64,000 nucleotides of DNA from NCBI GenBank assembly GCA_015680685.1, contig MNCI01033568.1, forward strand, positions 679,288 to 743,287, written 5' to 3'. Within the stretch, counting starts at the first letter, position 1. The number at the start of each line of letters is the position of its first letter. The notes under the pieces were generated by a model. It did no database searches and was not told where the DNA came from. It saw nothing but the letters and a program-made list of their open reading frames with translations. Position numbers and translations under genes: made by a program. This document shows, piece after piece, positions 9,521 to 20,389 of this stretch. The stretch comes from Gnetum montanum. Lineage: Eukaryota; Streptophyta; Gnetopsida; Gnetales; Gnetaceae.

Positions 9521-10199
9521 GATTTAATTATTGTTAAATGTTTAAATGCTAATTATCTTTAAGCTGAAAGTAGTTATTAAGAAAACTAATCATAATTAAC
9601 ATTTAATAAAGATAATAGGATTCAATAATTTTTCTTTCATTGTAAAGGATCTTGAAGCTCCTTTCATGAGATGGATAGAAGGAAAATCTAGAGTGATTAG
9701 AGCTAATGATGATCTAGGGATTACGCTTTTCATTTGTTGTTGTTGCTTCTACTCCAATAGCTTATGTTGTTGCTCTTACTGTTATTGTTCTAATAACTTC
9801 TACTATTGCTATTTAGTTGCTTTGATCATTTGAATTCTAGCTTTCTTTATAGCTTGGACTCTAGAAAATTTAGCTTTGTTCAAAGAAAATATTTCATTAG
9901 GGAAAGATTCTTCAAGATAACCAAGCTTCCAAGAGAAATTATTCTTTCCATTATGACTATGTGCTCTTCAGAAAAATCTTGGGCTAGTGAGTGGTCTCTA
10001 CTATCTAGCCATCAACATAGCTCCATAGCGGGCTTTCACATAAGATGACTGAAAATTTCATTGATAAGCTTCTTCTTAATTAGCTATCTACTTCATTCTT
10101 TCCTTGATTCACTTCTTTATCTAAAGCTCTTTGATATACTCTGTTTGTATCATCAAGCTAATGAGCTTTTTTGGTCTTCATGGCTAAATATATTCTTTT
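9521..10199. other. No recognisable feature
   Basis: AT-rich; a TTGTTGTTGTTGC stretch at about 9735 and an 80-codon plus-strand frame at 9806 with no family resemblance. Confidence 0.4.
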
Positions 10200-11370
10200 T
10201 TTAAAAAAAATAAATGAGAAAATCGCATTGCTCCATATATCTTTTGGCTATCACCTTTAAATGTTCAACATTATTGAATTTCTAAAAGCCAAATTTCATG
10301 GGAAAAACTTCCTTGTGCTTGTAATCATATCTCATAAGGCTTTCCCACATTTTTCTTCCTATCTCCAAAGCTACTAAATATGGTGAAACAAACCTTGATA
10401 GTTTCCAAGTCTGATCTTCAAAACCATGTATCATCAAAATTGTGAATCTTGCATGAAGAAAGACAACTTTGTAGCATCTATTCTTGATTTTTTCTACTAT
10501 ATGATAGCCTACCTTGGGTGAAAAAAATGCCTAGAATAAATTAAAAATAATGGAATAGACATAATTTCATCAAGAATTCAAGTGTTTGTGCATCAAGATA
10601 TCTTTTCTAATAAATTATGGAGAATAAATCATAGTAAGGATTTTCTAGTCAAGCTTTATGTTATGAACTATAGCTTTTAAAAACTAGGGATGTGTGCTCT
10701 AGCTCTAGAATTTCACTCAAAATATAATCCATTAAGAACATGCTCAAACTCAATTGTATTCTTTGCTCTTAAATTTTTAATAAGCTTTGTTATAGTATAA
10801 CCTTCATGTATTACATAGGAAGGAAATTTCTACCATTTTCTAAAGCTACCAATCTCCAAATATGATAATCTCTAATAAAATTAATTTTTCAACCTATGTA
10901 GAAATTAAATGCTGAAATGAAAATTCTATGCAGGAACCCGAGCTTATTTACCTTTGGAATAGTGTTTCTATATTCCCATGCTTTGGCGAGTTAAAACATA
11001 AGCTTAATAACCTTTTTAGTTGTTAGATGCAACTAGAATTTCCTACTCCATACTTCATTAATTTGTTGTACCTTGCGCTTGCTAATGTATGGCTCTATAA
11101 TCCCATATAATTCATAAGATTTCTTGATGCTTATATCAAAATATTATCTAGTGCCACCTTTGAGACACAACTTATCTTTCTCATATATGTTCTTGTCTAT
11201 CAGTCTATTAACAATGTCTCTGATCATATCTGCCCTTGGTCGAAAATTGAGCTTATGAAGGCCTATTTTCTCATACACTTGATGTCATTCCTTCATTGCC
11301 TTAAGACTTACGAGCCCTACAAATTTAAAGAGCTTCTCTTGATCCTACTATAGTTCTAAGCATCCAATAT
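10200..11370 (-). pseudogene. Decayed minus-strand reading frame, perhaps LINE C-terminus
   Basis: One minus-strand frame runs most of this length with scattered stops; readable pieces include FVGLVSLKAMK, NFRPRADMIRDIVNRLI, SIKKSYELYGIIEPYISK and WEYRNTIPKVNKLGF. The order (SIKKSYELYG, then a Trp/Lys-rich piece, then a K-LGF piece) is compatible with the C-terminal zinc-binding part of an L1-type ORF2, which would place it in the same LINE as 12641-14560. I cannot confirm the family. Confidence 0.4.
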
Positions 11371-11949
11371 CTATCCACTAATGAAGTTGAAAGATATTAA
11401 GTTTGAAAGGCTATAAATAATTGGAGAGGTTATAAATAATTGGAGAAGCTAAAAGTGTCATATCTTAGAACTTTTGGGTGCTTCTTCTCTTTCTTTGTAA
11501 GAAATTTTGAAAGCTAGGACTTGCATTGGAAGGTTATAGTAGTGGATTCACTTGTAGCTCTATAATTCACTCTTGGATCTTTAAATTTTCTTTCAGCTCT
11601 ATAACTTAAAAGCTCAATGTTTTCATTCATTAATCTTTGCTCATTTGAAAAGAGCCCCAATTTCATAAAAGTGAGGTTGATCAAATTGATCAATGCCACC
11701 TATTCAAGAACCTTGAAGTTTCTTAAATTTCTAGAGCTATCCTTTTCAATCACTTAAATTAAAATCCTTCGAGTAATTGTCAAATTTATGAGCTTTTAAA
11801 AGTTAATGTGATAATCAATGTAGCTTCATCAATGAGATTTGAATTTAAACTAGGCTGGTTTTAAATTACGATTGTTAAGATTTTCCTAATAATTAAGATT
11901 AATCCTATTAAGTAGCACTTTTATCTAGTTTTTGTGAGCCTGCGTGGTT

Positions 11950-12560
11950 TCTTGTAGAACCAAATTTGAGCTTCCCTTTAGAACCATCTTTAGGTTCTAC
12001 AAGATCTTTAATGCTATGACATTGTTATTTTGAATAGAGCTTGAGCTTCTTCTAATTAACCCTTTTCTTTAGAACCAAGTTTTGATTTTATACACTACTA
12101 TATGGTCATATGCTAATGTGGTAGTATCAACTTTTTAAGTAGAAGCTAATTTGATTCCTCCTTTAGAACAACTTTTTAGTTCTATAAGTCTTTTATAACA
12201 ATGTGACTCTTCTAAGTCTTATTAAACTACTTGAGCTCTTTTTTACCTATAGTGACTAATTTTTATATGGCTCTACATTTGTATTGTAATCTTCGGCTTG
12301 CAATAGCTAACATTGCGTTAGGCATTAGAATCATTTTTTAATTCTACTGATAGATTGAGCTCTTCTAGTTTTGATTTATGATTAGAAATGAGTTCAAACA
12401 TGCTACTATGTGTTGATGTGGTGCTTTAGTAGAACCATTTTAAGATCCCTACTAGAACCACTTTTTGATTTTAAAAGAGTATTGCTTCCTTTAGTCTTAT
12501 TGAATTTTCAAAATTTTTTCTCCAATCAATGGTAGCTAATTTCTATGTGGAGTTCTTATT
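11950..12560. repeat. Degenerate tandem repeats with TTTAGAACCA inverted motifs
   Basis: TAGAACC...GGTTCTA-type inverted motifs recur at about 11970, 12068, 12158, 12330 and 12440-12470, roughly 90-110 bases apart. A longer unit (AAGTCTTATT...TAGCTAATTTCTATGTGG) repeats at 12210-12280 and 12495-12565. The array separates two parts of the minus-strand LINE, so it is probably an insertion. Confidence 0.5.
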
Positions 12561-12640
12561 TTAATAGATTTGTTAGCATTTAAAGTCTTGTGGGACCAAG
12601 TTCTCCAAACTATTTTGAGGTCAGTATTGGCTTTGAAAAT

Positions 12641-12805
12641 CCATTCAATCATGTTATAAGTTTTATCATAATCTAATATAATAAAAATAATGTTATGGTT
12701 AGTATAAAAAGCCCACTACATTCTTTACCAAGTTGCAATAGCATTATTTAAGATATTCTTCAGTTTGATCATATTCTTTGTAACCTTCTAAATTTAGTAA
12801 GTCAT
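12641..12805 (-). pseudogene. L1-type LINE RT fragment, left of the solo LTR
   Basis: On the minus strand 12641-12690 reads ILDYDKTYNMIEW, matching the LDFEKAYDRVEW motif of L1-type RTs. It continues the fragment at 13816-14560 when the solo LTR and one GTCAT are removed. Confidence 0.6.
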
Positions 12806-13122
12806 TGATGAGACGTGACATGCACCGTGCTGCGATATCGCGGCCGCCGCGATATTGTGGTCCACTGCCATATCTATAAATAAGAGGCGGCACTCCCCTT
12901 ATTTCCGAATCCTGGCTAGAAGTAGCGAAGCTCTGGCAGTTTGATCCCTCCAGAGTTAGAATTTTTCCCATGTGCCCGCAGTAAGAGTCCTAGAGTGAAT
13001 GGCTCTTTATTCGAGCAACTTTGTAACCTGAACACAAGTTGTGTACGACAATAAAGATGAACTTGATTGGATAAACCTTGCAGTACATGGTTTTATTTCA
13101 TTGTTATTTATTGCTTTCCTAG

Positions 13123-13196
13123 TGCGTACGAGTACGACTTGATTATGAGCATCTACGGATGTGTACGGCTAATCAAGGAATTGGCTGCTCGTCGCA
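13123..13196 (+). other. U5 stem-loop, unit 1 of solo LTR 12806-13815
   Basis: TGCG (13123-13126) with CGCA (13193-13196), then ACGAGTA (13128-13134) with TGCTCGT (13186-13192); middle stem CTTGATTA (13138-13145) with TAATCAAG (13170-13177), perfect; terminal hairpin CATC, TACG, GATG (13150-13161). Confidence 0.7.
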
Positions 13197-13200
13197 ACGT

Positions 13201-13308
13201 GTGAGTATGACTTAACTACGAGCATTCAGTAGCGTATTCCAGGATCTGCGCTTGGTAATCCCAGTGGTAGTCCAATGTGTATGGCTAGTTAAGGAATCAG
13301 CTACTCAT
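13201..13308 (+). other. U5 stem-loop, unit 2 (long form) of solo LTR 12806-13815
   Basis: Outer stem GTGAGTA (13201-13207) with TACTCAT (13302-13308), one G-U; middle stem CTTAACTA (13211-13218) with TAGTTAAG (13286-13293), perfect. The apical part is longer and contains a CGCTTGGTAATCCCAGTGG segment also found in the element 1 LTRs. Confidence 0.68.
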
Positions 13309-13322
13309 CGCTAGGCTAGAAC

Positions 13323-13397
13323 GTGTGATAAGTACGACTTGGCTACGAGCATCCACGGGTGTGTATGGCTAGCCAAGGAATCGACTGCTTATCACAC
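13323..13397 (+). other. U5 stem-loop, unit 3 of solo LTR 12806-13815
   Basis: Outer stem GTGTGATAAGTA (13323-13334) with TGCTTATCACAC (13386-13397), twelve pairs with one G-U; middle stem CTTGGCTA (13338-13345) with TAGCCAAG (13370-13377), perfect; terminal hairpin CATC, CACG, GGTG (13350-13361). Confidence 0.72.
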
Positions 13398-13815
13398 TTA
13401 GGCTAAATAGGTGCCTCAGTACGACCACTTCGAGCACTTGCGTTACGTGTGGTGATCCCAGTAACGATTAGCATTTGGTAGCCATAGTTGCATAGTTTAG
13501 GGTGTGTCCAGTAAGTGGTAACGGATGCTGATGCTAGTTAATTTAGACTTAGGATGTTAGTTAGAGTTAGTTAGTTTCTCAACCCTTTCCCTCATAACTT
13601 AGGAGATAAACTGAAAAATACCAAAAAAAATCACATACCTCAGACTTGCTTAACCATACACCGTGACACATACAAGCAAGCCTGGGAAGACAACGAACGA
13701 TTAACCCCAAGTGTTTCTTGTGGCGTTAAGTCATTTAGTCTGCGAAGTTTGACCGGATCGCGCGTGCACGCTCGTATTCGTATGGTTGAGTGTAGGGGTA
13801 CCTCGCCACTCATCA

Positions 13816-14560
13816 GTCATATATTTAGCTAAAATTTTATAAGTATTGTTAAGAATAATAGATCTTTAATTACCAATGAGTTGAAGATCTCTATTCATAG
13901 GAAGAAGATGAATCACACCTTTACTAATATTTTTACTAAGAAACTTTTTTCAATAGCTTCTTGGAAAACATGAAAGAGATCATATCTAATAATGTCCTAA
14001 TGCTTCTTAAAAACTTGAATTGGGAAAACATAAAATATTGGAGGCTTTCTATTTCCTAAACTAAGACCTGGTACTTTGATTTCTTTCATAATAATTTCTA
14101 CTTCAAAATACTTTGACGTGCTTCTATTCTAATATGTGCTTACTGGACACCTTGATGGTTTTCTTACTAAAATATTTAAAAGAAAAAATAGAAGAAAAAT
14201 AATATGCTAAAAAATTATTAATAATCTCAAGCTTTTTCATGATGCAATCATTTATAAAAAAGGAGTCTGGCTTAGATACTTCCTTTGAGAAAATTTAAAA
14301 AGTTCTTACAAGATTATCTTCAACTTTCAACTAAAACACATAACTTTTAGTAAAAGCATTTTTAACTTCAAAAGCATCCTAACATTATTTAGAATAATAA
14401 ACTTTAGTCAAGGCTTTTTGAGTTTTAAAAACAAAGGGATTCTAATCTTCAAAAATTTATAATTGCTTGATAGATTTTGCATGATCTTCTTTAACTTGAT
14501 GCTTTCGCTTAGCAAATTACTTTCCAAATCATATTGCATAATTTCTAATTCTACAAGTAG
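13816..14560 (-). pseudogene. L1-type LINE fragment, right of the solo LTR
   Basis: Minus-strand 13816-13916 reads VIHLLPMNRDLQLIGN then RSIILNNTYKILAKYM, the L1-type RT pattern I-LIPK...NWRPI-LLN--YKI-AK. Further right (14400-14560) is an ELLVELEIMQYDLES...LKKIM stretch, helical and Lys/Glu-rich like the linker before RT. Stops and shifts are frequent. The break by the solo LTR falls just after AKYM. Confidence 0.6.
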
Positions 14561-14744
14561 TTCACTACTACTGGGATTTGGAAGATGAATCCATTGATGA
14601 AAATTCTAAAATTTTTACAAAAATTGATGAAAATAATTAAAATTTGATTTACCATTGTTAAAGGATGGTAGTAGAGTAAGGTTCCTTTGATCTTACTAAT
14701 GAAGGACTTTTAGCTTCACTAGAATTATTTTTGCTTACCACAAG
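14561..14744. other. No recognisable feature
   Basis: AT-rich transition between LINE remnant and the palindromic word array. Confidence 0.4.
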
Positions 14745-15175
14745 TTGACCATGAGTTGTAGCATAGTCATGGTTTACAAAATTAATAGTTGTGGTATTTT
14801 ACCATGGGTTGTAATGACTCACAACAAGTCATAATCAAGTTGTGTTATTCTACCACAAGCTTGCCACAGGTAGTGGTCTACCTGAAATAAAGAAAAAATG
14901 AACTATGAGGATACCACAAGCTAGTCATGAGTCATGGTGAATGTTTTGGTCTCTATTGTACCTCCTTTTCACTTCAAATTACCTAGAAGTGGATAACAAG
15001 TCATGGGACTATTAAAAAATAGACAATGAGTCACGGTATGATCATGGTTGAGAACAATGGATCTTGGTGAAGTCATGGTCAAGCACCACAGGTTGTGGTG
15101 AAGTCATGATTCTTACCATGGATTGTGGTGAAGTCATGGTTCTTACCACAGATCATGGTGAGGTCATGGTCCTAC
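14745..15175. repeat. Array of palindromic ACCATGAGT / ACCACAGGT words
   Basis: Short words such as CCATGAGTTGTAG, ACCATGGGTTGTAATG, GTCATGAGTCATGGTGA, ACCACAGGTTGTGGTGAAG and ACCATGGATTGTGGTG recur about every 30-60 bases. Most are self-complementary or pair with a neighbour. A second array of the same words lies at 28513-29035. No TATA box in the expected position, so promoter function is not shown. Confidence 0.55.
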
Positions 15176-15814
15176 AAGAAATATAGAACAACATTGAAAC
15201 TAAAATTTAATAACAAACAGAGCAAGTCTAAGGCTTAGACTTGAGAAATAAAGACTAGCAATATGTGTTACTACCTTCAGAAATGGTGAGGCTTGCCTAA
15301 ATTATAAGATAAATAACTATTAATCCTTGAATTAAAATTATATGTGTTGAAAGCACAAAATAATCATGAACATGCATAACTCAATTCCACTACAAAATAA
15401 TCTTAGATGCTCTTAAAACCATGAAAGAACCATGAGAATAGACGTCAACAAGCTAAAGAATCTTGGAATAAGCACATGCAAGAGAGATATTTGATTTTAC
15501 ATTAAAATTACATTAAAAGGAAAAACCTCATAAATAAGAACATGAAAATTAACTTGAATATGAAATTAAGGAGCAAATCCCTTGAATTATAGTATGAAAA
15601 CATTTCTAAATTCTTCTAAACTTCACTAGAAACATAAACAAGCATATAATAAACTTCAAAAATTTAATGAAAGTTGAAATTGAAACATGCATGTGAGAAA
15701 TTTGAAGGAATGTATGAAATTATGAGAAATCATAAAAACAAAGCTTAATAAAACTTGGGAGAATAACCCATGAGAAGGGATTCACTCCTCAAATTAAGAT
15801 GGTCATAGTATAAG
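15176..15814. other. AT-rich stretch left of element 3
   Basis: No frame or repeat identified. The last five bases, ATAAG, would be the left target duplication of element 3, but the matching right side is lost. Confidence 0.4.
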
Positions 15815-16769
15815 TGATGAGTGGCAAGGTACCCCTATGCCCAACCATATGAATCATGAAGCATTCATGTGGGATTTGGTCAAATTTCGTAGACTCTATA
15901 GTTTCTCGTACACTAGTCTTCTAGGAAGTGAACCTTTCCCTAAAGGTTATTCATTGTCTTCCCAATTATACTTGTGATGTACAAAGGTATGGTTAAGTGT
16001 AATCGAGGCATATGATTTTTATTTTTTTATGTTTTATGTTCTTTGGTGCTTAGAGTAGAGGGATGAAATAATTTAATAACTAATCTAATTTAACTACTTA
16101 ACTACTCTCTAACTAATCCTAACATAAGCATCCAGTCCCATTTTCTGTACACATCCTAAACCCACGTATCCATAGTTGGGTTGCCAAGTGCTATGCTATT
16201 AGGTGCACCAAGCAATAACACTAATGGGATTACCAAGTGAATACATGTTTACGTTGGAAGTGATCATACTTATGTACTTAATCTATTTAGCTTAATTAAT
16301 TAGCTAATTTCTCAAAGTCTAATTTATCTTAATTAATTGCATATTTCATGAGAACAATAAATGCACAAATAAATCATTAATCTATTCTAAGTGTTACAAG
16401 GTTTGATCAAAAGGCTTGTCTTTATTGTTGTACACACTAGTGTGCTTTAGGTACAACAGTGCTCAAATAAGATCCGTACTCTTTCTGACTCTTGTTACTA
16501 GCCCTCAGAGAAATATTCTAACTTTCAAATGGAAAAATTGTAAGAGCTCTACTATTACTATAACTTGAATGTCTCATAAACATGGCTATGAGTTGGTATT
16601 TATAGTTTTTTCTATAGGACTATGTCGATAGGGCCCCATAAACATAGCAAACACTACATTAATGCCCATTGATGGGGCAACATCACGTAAATGGGGTCCC
16701 ATTGATGGGGGCATGTCGACAAGGCTACGTCAACAAGGGCCAGTCAATGCAACACTTTGATGCTCATCA
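15815..16769 (-). mobile_element. 3' LTR of element 3
   Basis: On the plus strand it runs TGATGAGTGGC... to ...GCTCATCA. On the minus strand it begins TGATGAGC, holds word array 16620-16760 (CCCATCAATGGG, CTATCGACATAG, CTTGTCGACATG), TATAAATA (complement of 16597-16604), and ends with the GGGGTACC...CACTCATCA block of the other families. No multi-unit stem-loop of the family A type is seen. Confidence 0.82.
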
Positions 16770-16954
16770 TACCACCATGACTGAATAAAAACTCATCCTC
16801 AAGGTCCTTTACAAAATTGGAAAGGTATGGGAGTATTGACTGACTCTTAACAAAACAAATTGACATAAAAAATTTGAGTGGTAGAGTGTACAAATCAAAA
16901 AATTACAAAAAATTTATGGTGTTCATGACACAAAATTGAACACCATGACATGAC

Positions 16955-19850
16955 TACACAAACATTGGATAGCACATCCTTGGATGACAGGAAAATGATG
17001 GAAAAGAACAGAAAATCCTAGGTGGTGGAGGCTTTTGAGGTTCTAAAGGACCTTCATCGGCTCCAGACACGTGCGATAGCTAAGGTAGCTATGGCTATTC
17101 TATTGTGATTACAACCTTTGGTGGAAGGAAAAAGGCATTTAGTGATACCTTCATCTTCTCCTCCTTACTCTGGGGATCATTCAAAATTCACATAGCATCA
17201 TCAATGTGGGCTAGAATGGGGATATTCCATGGACAGGGCATTATTGGAAACATCTCCTTTATGTTGACAAATCAAGTAACAAACTATTTTCCTTCAATAT
17301 TGAATGCCCTAACTATGTTGTGCAGCTCCTAGTAGTCATTCATCCTCTTGGCTAAGTTCTTGATAGTTGATCATTGATCAGTGAATCATGCCTTGAGAAC
17401 TTCAAGTTTAGCATTTGCCATTGTAAGCTTTTGCTTGATGTCTTTGTGATGCTTGAACTTGGCCTTGTACAACAAGTATAAGCTGGCCACTAATTTCTTG
17501 AGTTCTGACCAGGATCATCTGATAGTCAACATGACCAGATTCACATAATGGAAATTAGCAAGATCCATATATTCTATCATCTCCTTAATTTGAAACTTGT
17601 TCATGCAAATTTTTTCTTTGTTGTAGGCATCTATCCCATCAACGATGGATTGCCACACTTCTTTTCCTTGCTGGAGGTGGTGTGGATGGTGGTTTCATTC
17701 ACTTTTGCCTTTGTCAACCGGATGTGTTTTTCATTTACTTCCTTTTGTAAATTGACCTGTTCTTTATAATGATCCTTGACTCTCTCAAATTTGATAGCCT
17801 TTGATTTCTAGGTGGCTACCTCGATTGTAGTCTTTTGATGAAGGGCATGGACCTCCTCCATGGAGAGATTTTTGTTTTCTACTATCAATCTTCTTAGTTT
17901 TGTGTTTTCTCTAGCTAGTTTCTCATGCTATTGATGGATGAAATCTGTTAATTATTGTTTGTGTGCATCAACATTCTGTAGGTGATGATTCTCTACGGTC
18001 AATTGTACATTCTCTTGGCAGGTCTAATCCAAGGCCTTTTGAATCTTGTGCTATGTGGCCTCTACCAAGGATTGGTAGAACATCGTTGTCTCCATTACAC
18101 CCTCAAATTCTTATAGTTTAGTGTGAAGCTATTCCATAGCTTCGTCTCTTGTCAATGCTAGGTTGAGAAATGTAGGGTTAGTAATTTGGGCTCTTAATTC
18201 AACAACTTTCATAGCCAAGTATTCATTTAGCTCCTTGGATATTGCCCCTTGTCTCTAATAGCTTTAACTAGGTTGCAGTGATATTTTTGGAAGGTTAAAG
18301 ACATCCAAAAGTAGTTATCTAGTTTCTAGCAGTTAGTTTAATAGATCTTTGTGTTATGTTGCATTTATTCTACGACTTGTGATCCTTGTGGATGTTTGCA
18401 CATCTTTGAGTGCAACAACATTTGGTGTAGATTCTGTAGGTGTGTTGAGCATTTTGACAATACGGTCAATGACCACTTCTACTATAGTTGCCTACCCTTG
18501 GTGCTGCATCACCAATACAGTTGCCCCTTCATCCTCCTCCAAGCACACCAAGAAGATTGTAGCATTTTTAGAGATTTCTAGAAGTTGTTGTTCTGCGAGA
18601 GATACTGTGACCTATTTGGTACTTAGATTTGACCTCTCAAGTAGCTATGTTCTTTGGGCTGAGAAAATAGATCCACCTCCGCCCATCAAATTGATTGTCC
18701 AGGACACTTCATTTAGGTGACTCATTGTTGGTCTGTACATGGATGGGTCCTTGCCACTCATGCTTGATTATTACCCTTATTCATTCAAGAGCCATTCATA
18801 TTATTCACACAACCATTGCATAGTTGTAGAAATGTCTAGCACAATTATTTAAGTGGTAGGTGAAGGTGGTGGTTGCTACTCCTCTTCTTGGATAGTCATT
18901 GTAGGCATATTTTCTTTCATCATTTCTACCTAGTTGATAGTAAAAACATGCTTGGCAACATCATTGGTGTAATGGGCTATTCCTCCCCTCTGATAGAGTT
19001 TCCTAATGAGGCATGGGAAGGGCAGTGCCTTCCTTCCATGTTCATTTTCTTTAAATTTCTTCTCCATCTCTAGATAGATCAAATGTGGAAGGTTGATAGG
19101 GAATCTCCCACTTAGAGTGGCACATGCTTAGGTAGAGAAGGTGGTGATTTTGCTTGGCCTCATTGTGGGATTGAGGTTGAAGGATGCAATCTTGTAATGG
19201 ATCCTCTCTATTGATGTAAGTGCACAAAAATCCTTATGGTTGACACCATAGCACTATTGAATCCATTCTTTCTTGATGCTAGGATCTACTTGCATTGGGA
19301 TCTCAGCAAGACTTGCCCCTATCTCTAGCAACCCAAGCACTATAGCAATGTCCTATGTTGAGTAAGACATTGAGATATCCTTGATTTTTACCATTGATCT
19401 GAGCTACCTATTGTTCTAGAATAGGAATGTCTCTCCCATGTACTACTCCCTAGTGAAAGTGATGATTGGCCACATGGGAGAGGCCTTTAGCTGGCCTTGC
19501 ACTTATTTTGGTGCTTGCTCTAGGAATGGGCCAAAGTTTGACTCCTAGAGCATTATTTTTTGGAAATTTCATGATCTGATCTGATTCAGGCAAGCCTCTA
19601 TCAAGGTCACCTTCAGATTTGCTTGTGGTGCTAGAGCATCATCCTGATGGGAGTTTTCTATTGTTGTTATTGATTTTGGAATCTATCTAATAAATCCCAC
19701 TTTTGTCTCTTCCCTAAGAGGACCTATGGTGTGGGCTGCAAGTGGTTTGTCTTGGGCCTATTCTTGGCCCCTTCCTGTTCTGGGCCATTTCTCCCTTAGT
19801 TGAGATAGTCCTACTTCTTGCATGTGCTTTCCTTTTGGTGCCACTTGTGG
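16955..19850 (-). pseudogene. aORF of element 3 (PF20167-like domain plus coiled coil), decayed
   Basis: Homologous to the aORFs of elements 1 and 2: minus-strand 18990-19110 reads LPHLIYLEMEKKF...ALPFPCLIRKLYQ and GIAHYTNDV. The start aligns near 19844 (GTGGCACCAAAAGG, where element 4 has ATGGTACCAAAAGG), just after a CACAAG/CACAG splice-acceptor-like site. The distal half is Gln/Glu/Lys-rich and probably coiled coil, ending in a Pro-rich EGPLEPQKPPPP tail. All plus-strand frames across this interval, including a 123-codon one at 18349, are antisense shadows. Confidence 0.6.
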
Positions 19851-20282
19851 TCACAACACATCCATGGATTAGTAGATATAATGTGTAACTTTAAATATTT
19901 TGAATACCTTTTCTCATTAGTTAGTTACACTTTGGCTAAGGTTGGACCATGGTAGATTGGTTATTTTATTAATTATTTATTATAAATGTCACTGGAGCTT
20001 GTTGGAAAGTTTTAACTCTTGTAATTTGGTGGTTAAGAGCTGATTTATTAGCTAAACCATTGTGGGAGTTAGAAAAATAACAAAAAATTTTCTATCAAAA
20101 AGGCACATTTGTGGCCCCCACAATGAAGAGCTTACCTTTGGTAGCTATAGGGTTAAAGAATAGAGTGATTTGGATAAATGGTTAGGAAGTTATGAGCTCT
20201 GGAAGCTTTTGGGCTCTAGAAATTTGAAAAACTCCCTTGGGGTTTGTGGGAAAATGTAAAAATTTCAAAGTGGGGTTGTGCC

Positions 20283-20375
20283 TATATATAGTATTTTTCT
20301 ATCACGTTGACGAGGCCTTGTATACGTGGCCTTATATATGAGTCTGCTTTGTCGATGAGGCCTTATATATGGGGC
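20283..20375 (-). promoter_or_regulatory. Internal promoter of element 3
   Basis: Minus strand: words GGCCTCATCGACAAAG, AAGGCCACGTATAC and AAGGCCTCGTCAACGTG (20303-20375) followed by TATATATAGG (20283-20290). This is the U3 word-plus-TATA plan of LTRs, located between integrase and aORF, about 440 bases before the aORF start. It would direct a separate aORF transcript. Confidence 0.65.
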
Positions 20376-20389
20376 CCATAGGAAAAATT

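Larger units (their letters stand above)
12806..13815 (+). mobile_element. Solo LTR, family A, 1010 bp
   Basis: TGATGAG to CTCATCA, flanked by GTCAT on both sides (12801-12805, 13816-13820). U3 words GCGATATCGCG and CGCGATATTG lie at 12832-12857, TATAAATAAG at 12875-12884, and AATAAAGATGAAC near 13052. It is longer than the 1691-2665 copy because it carries three stem-loop units rather than two. It interrupts the RT of an L1-type LINE. Confidence 0.93.

Noticed and set aside
18349-18720. 123-codon plus-strand frame
   Set aside because: It lies antisense to the aORF of element 3, whose minus-strand frame matches the aORFs of elements 1 and 2; no family resemblance of its own.
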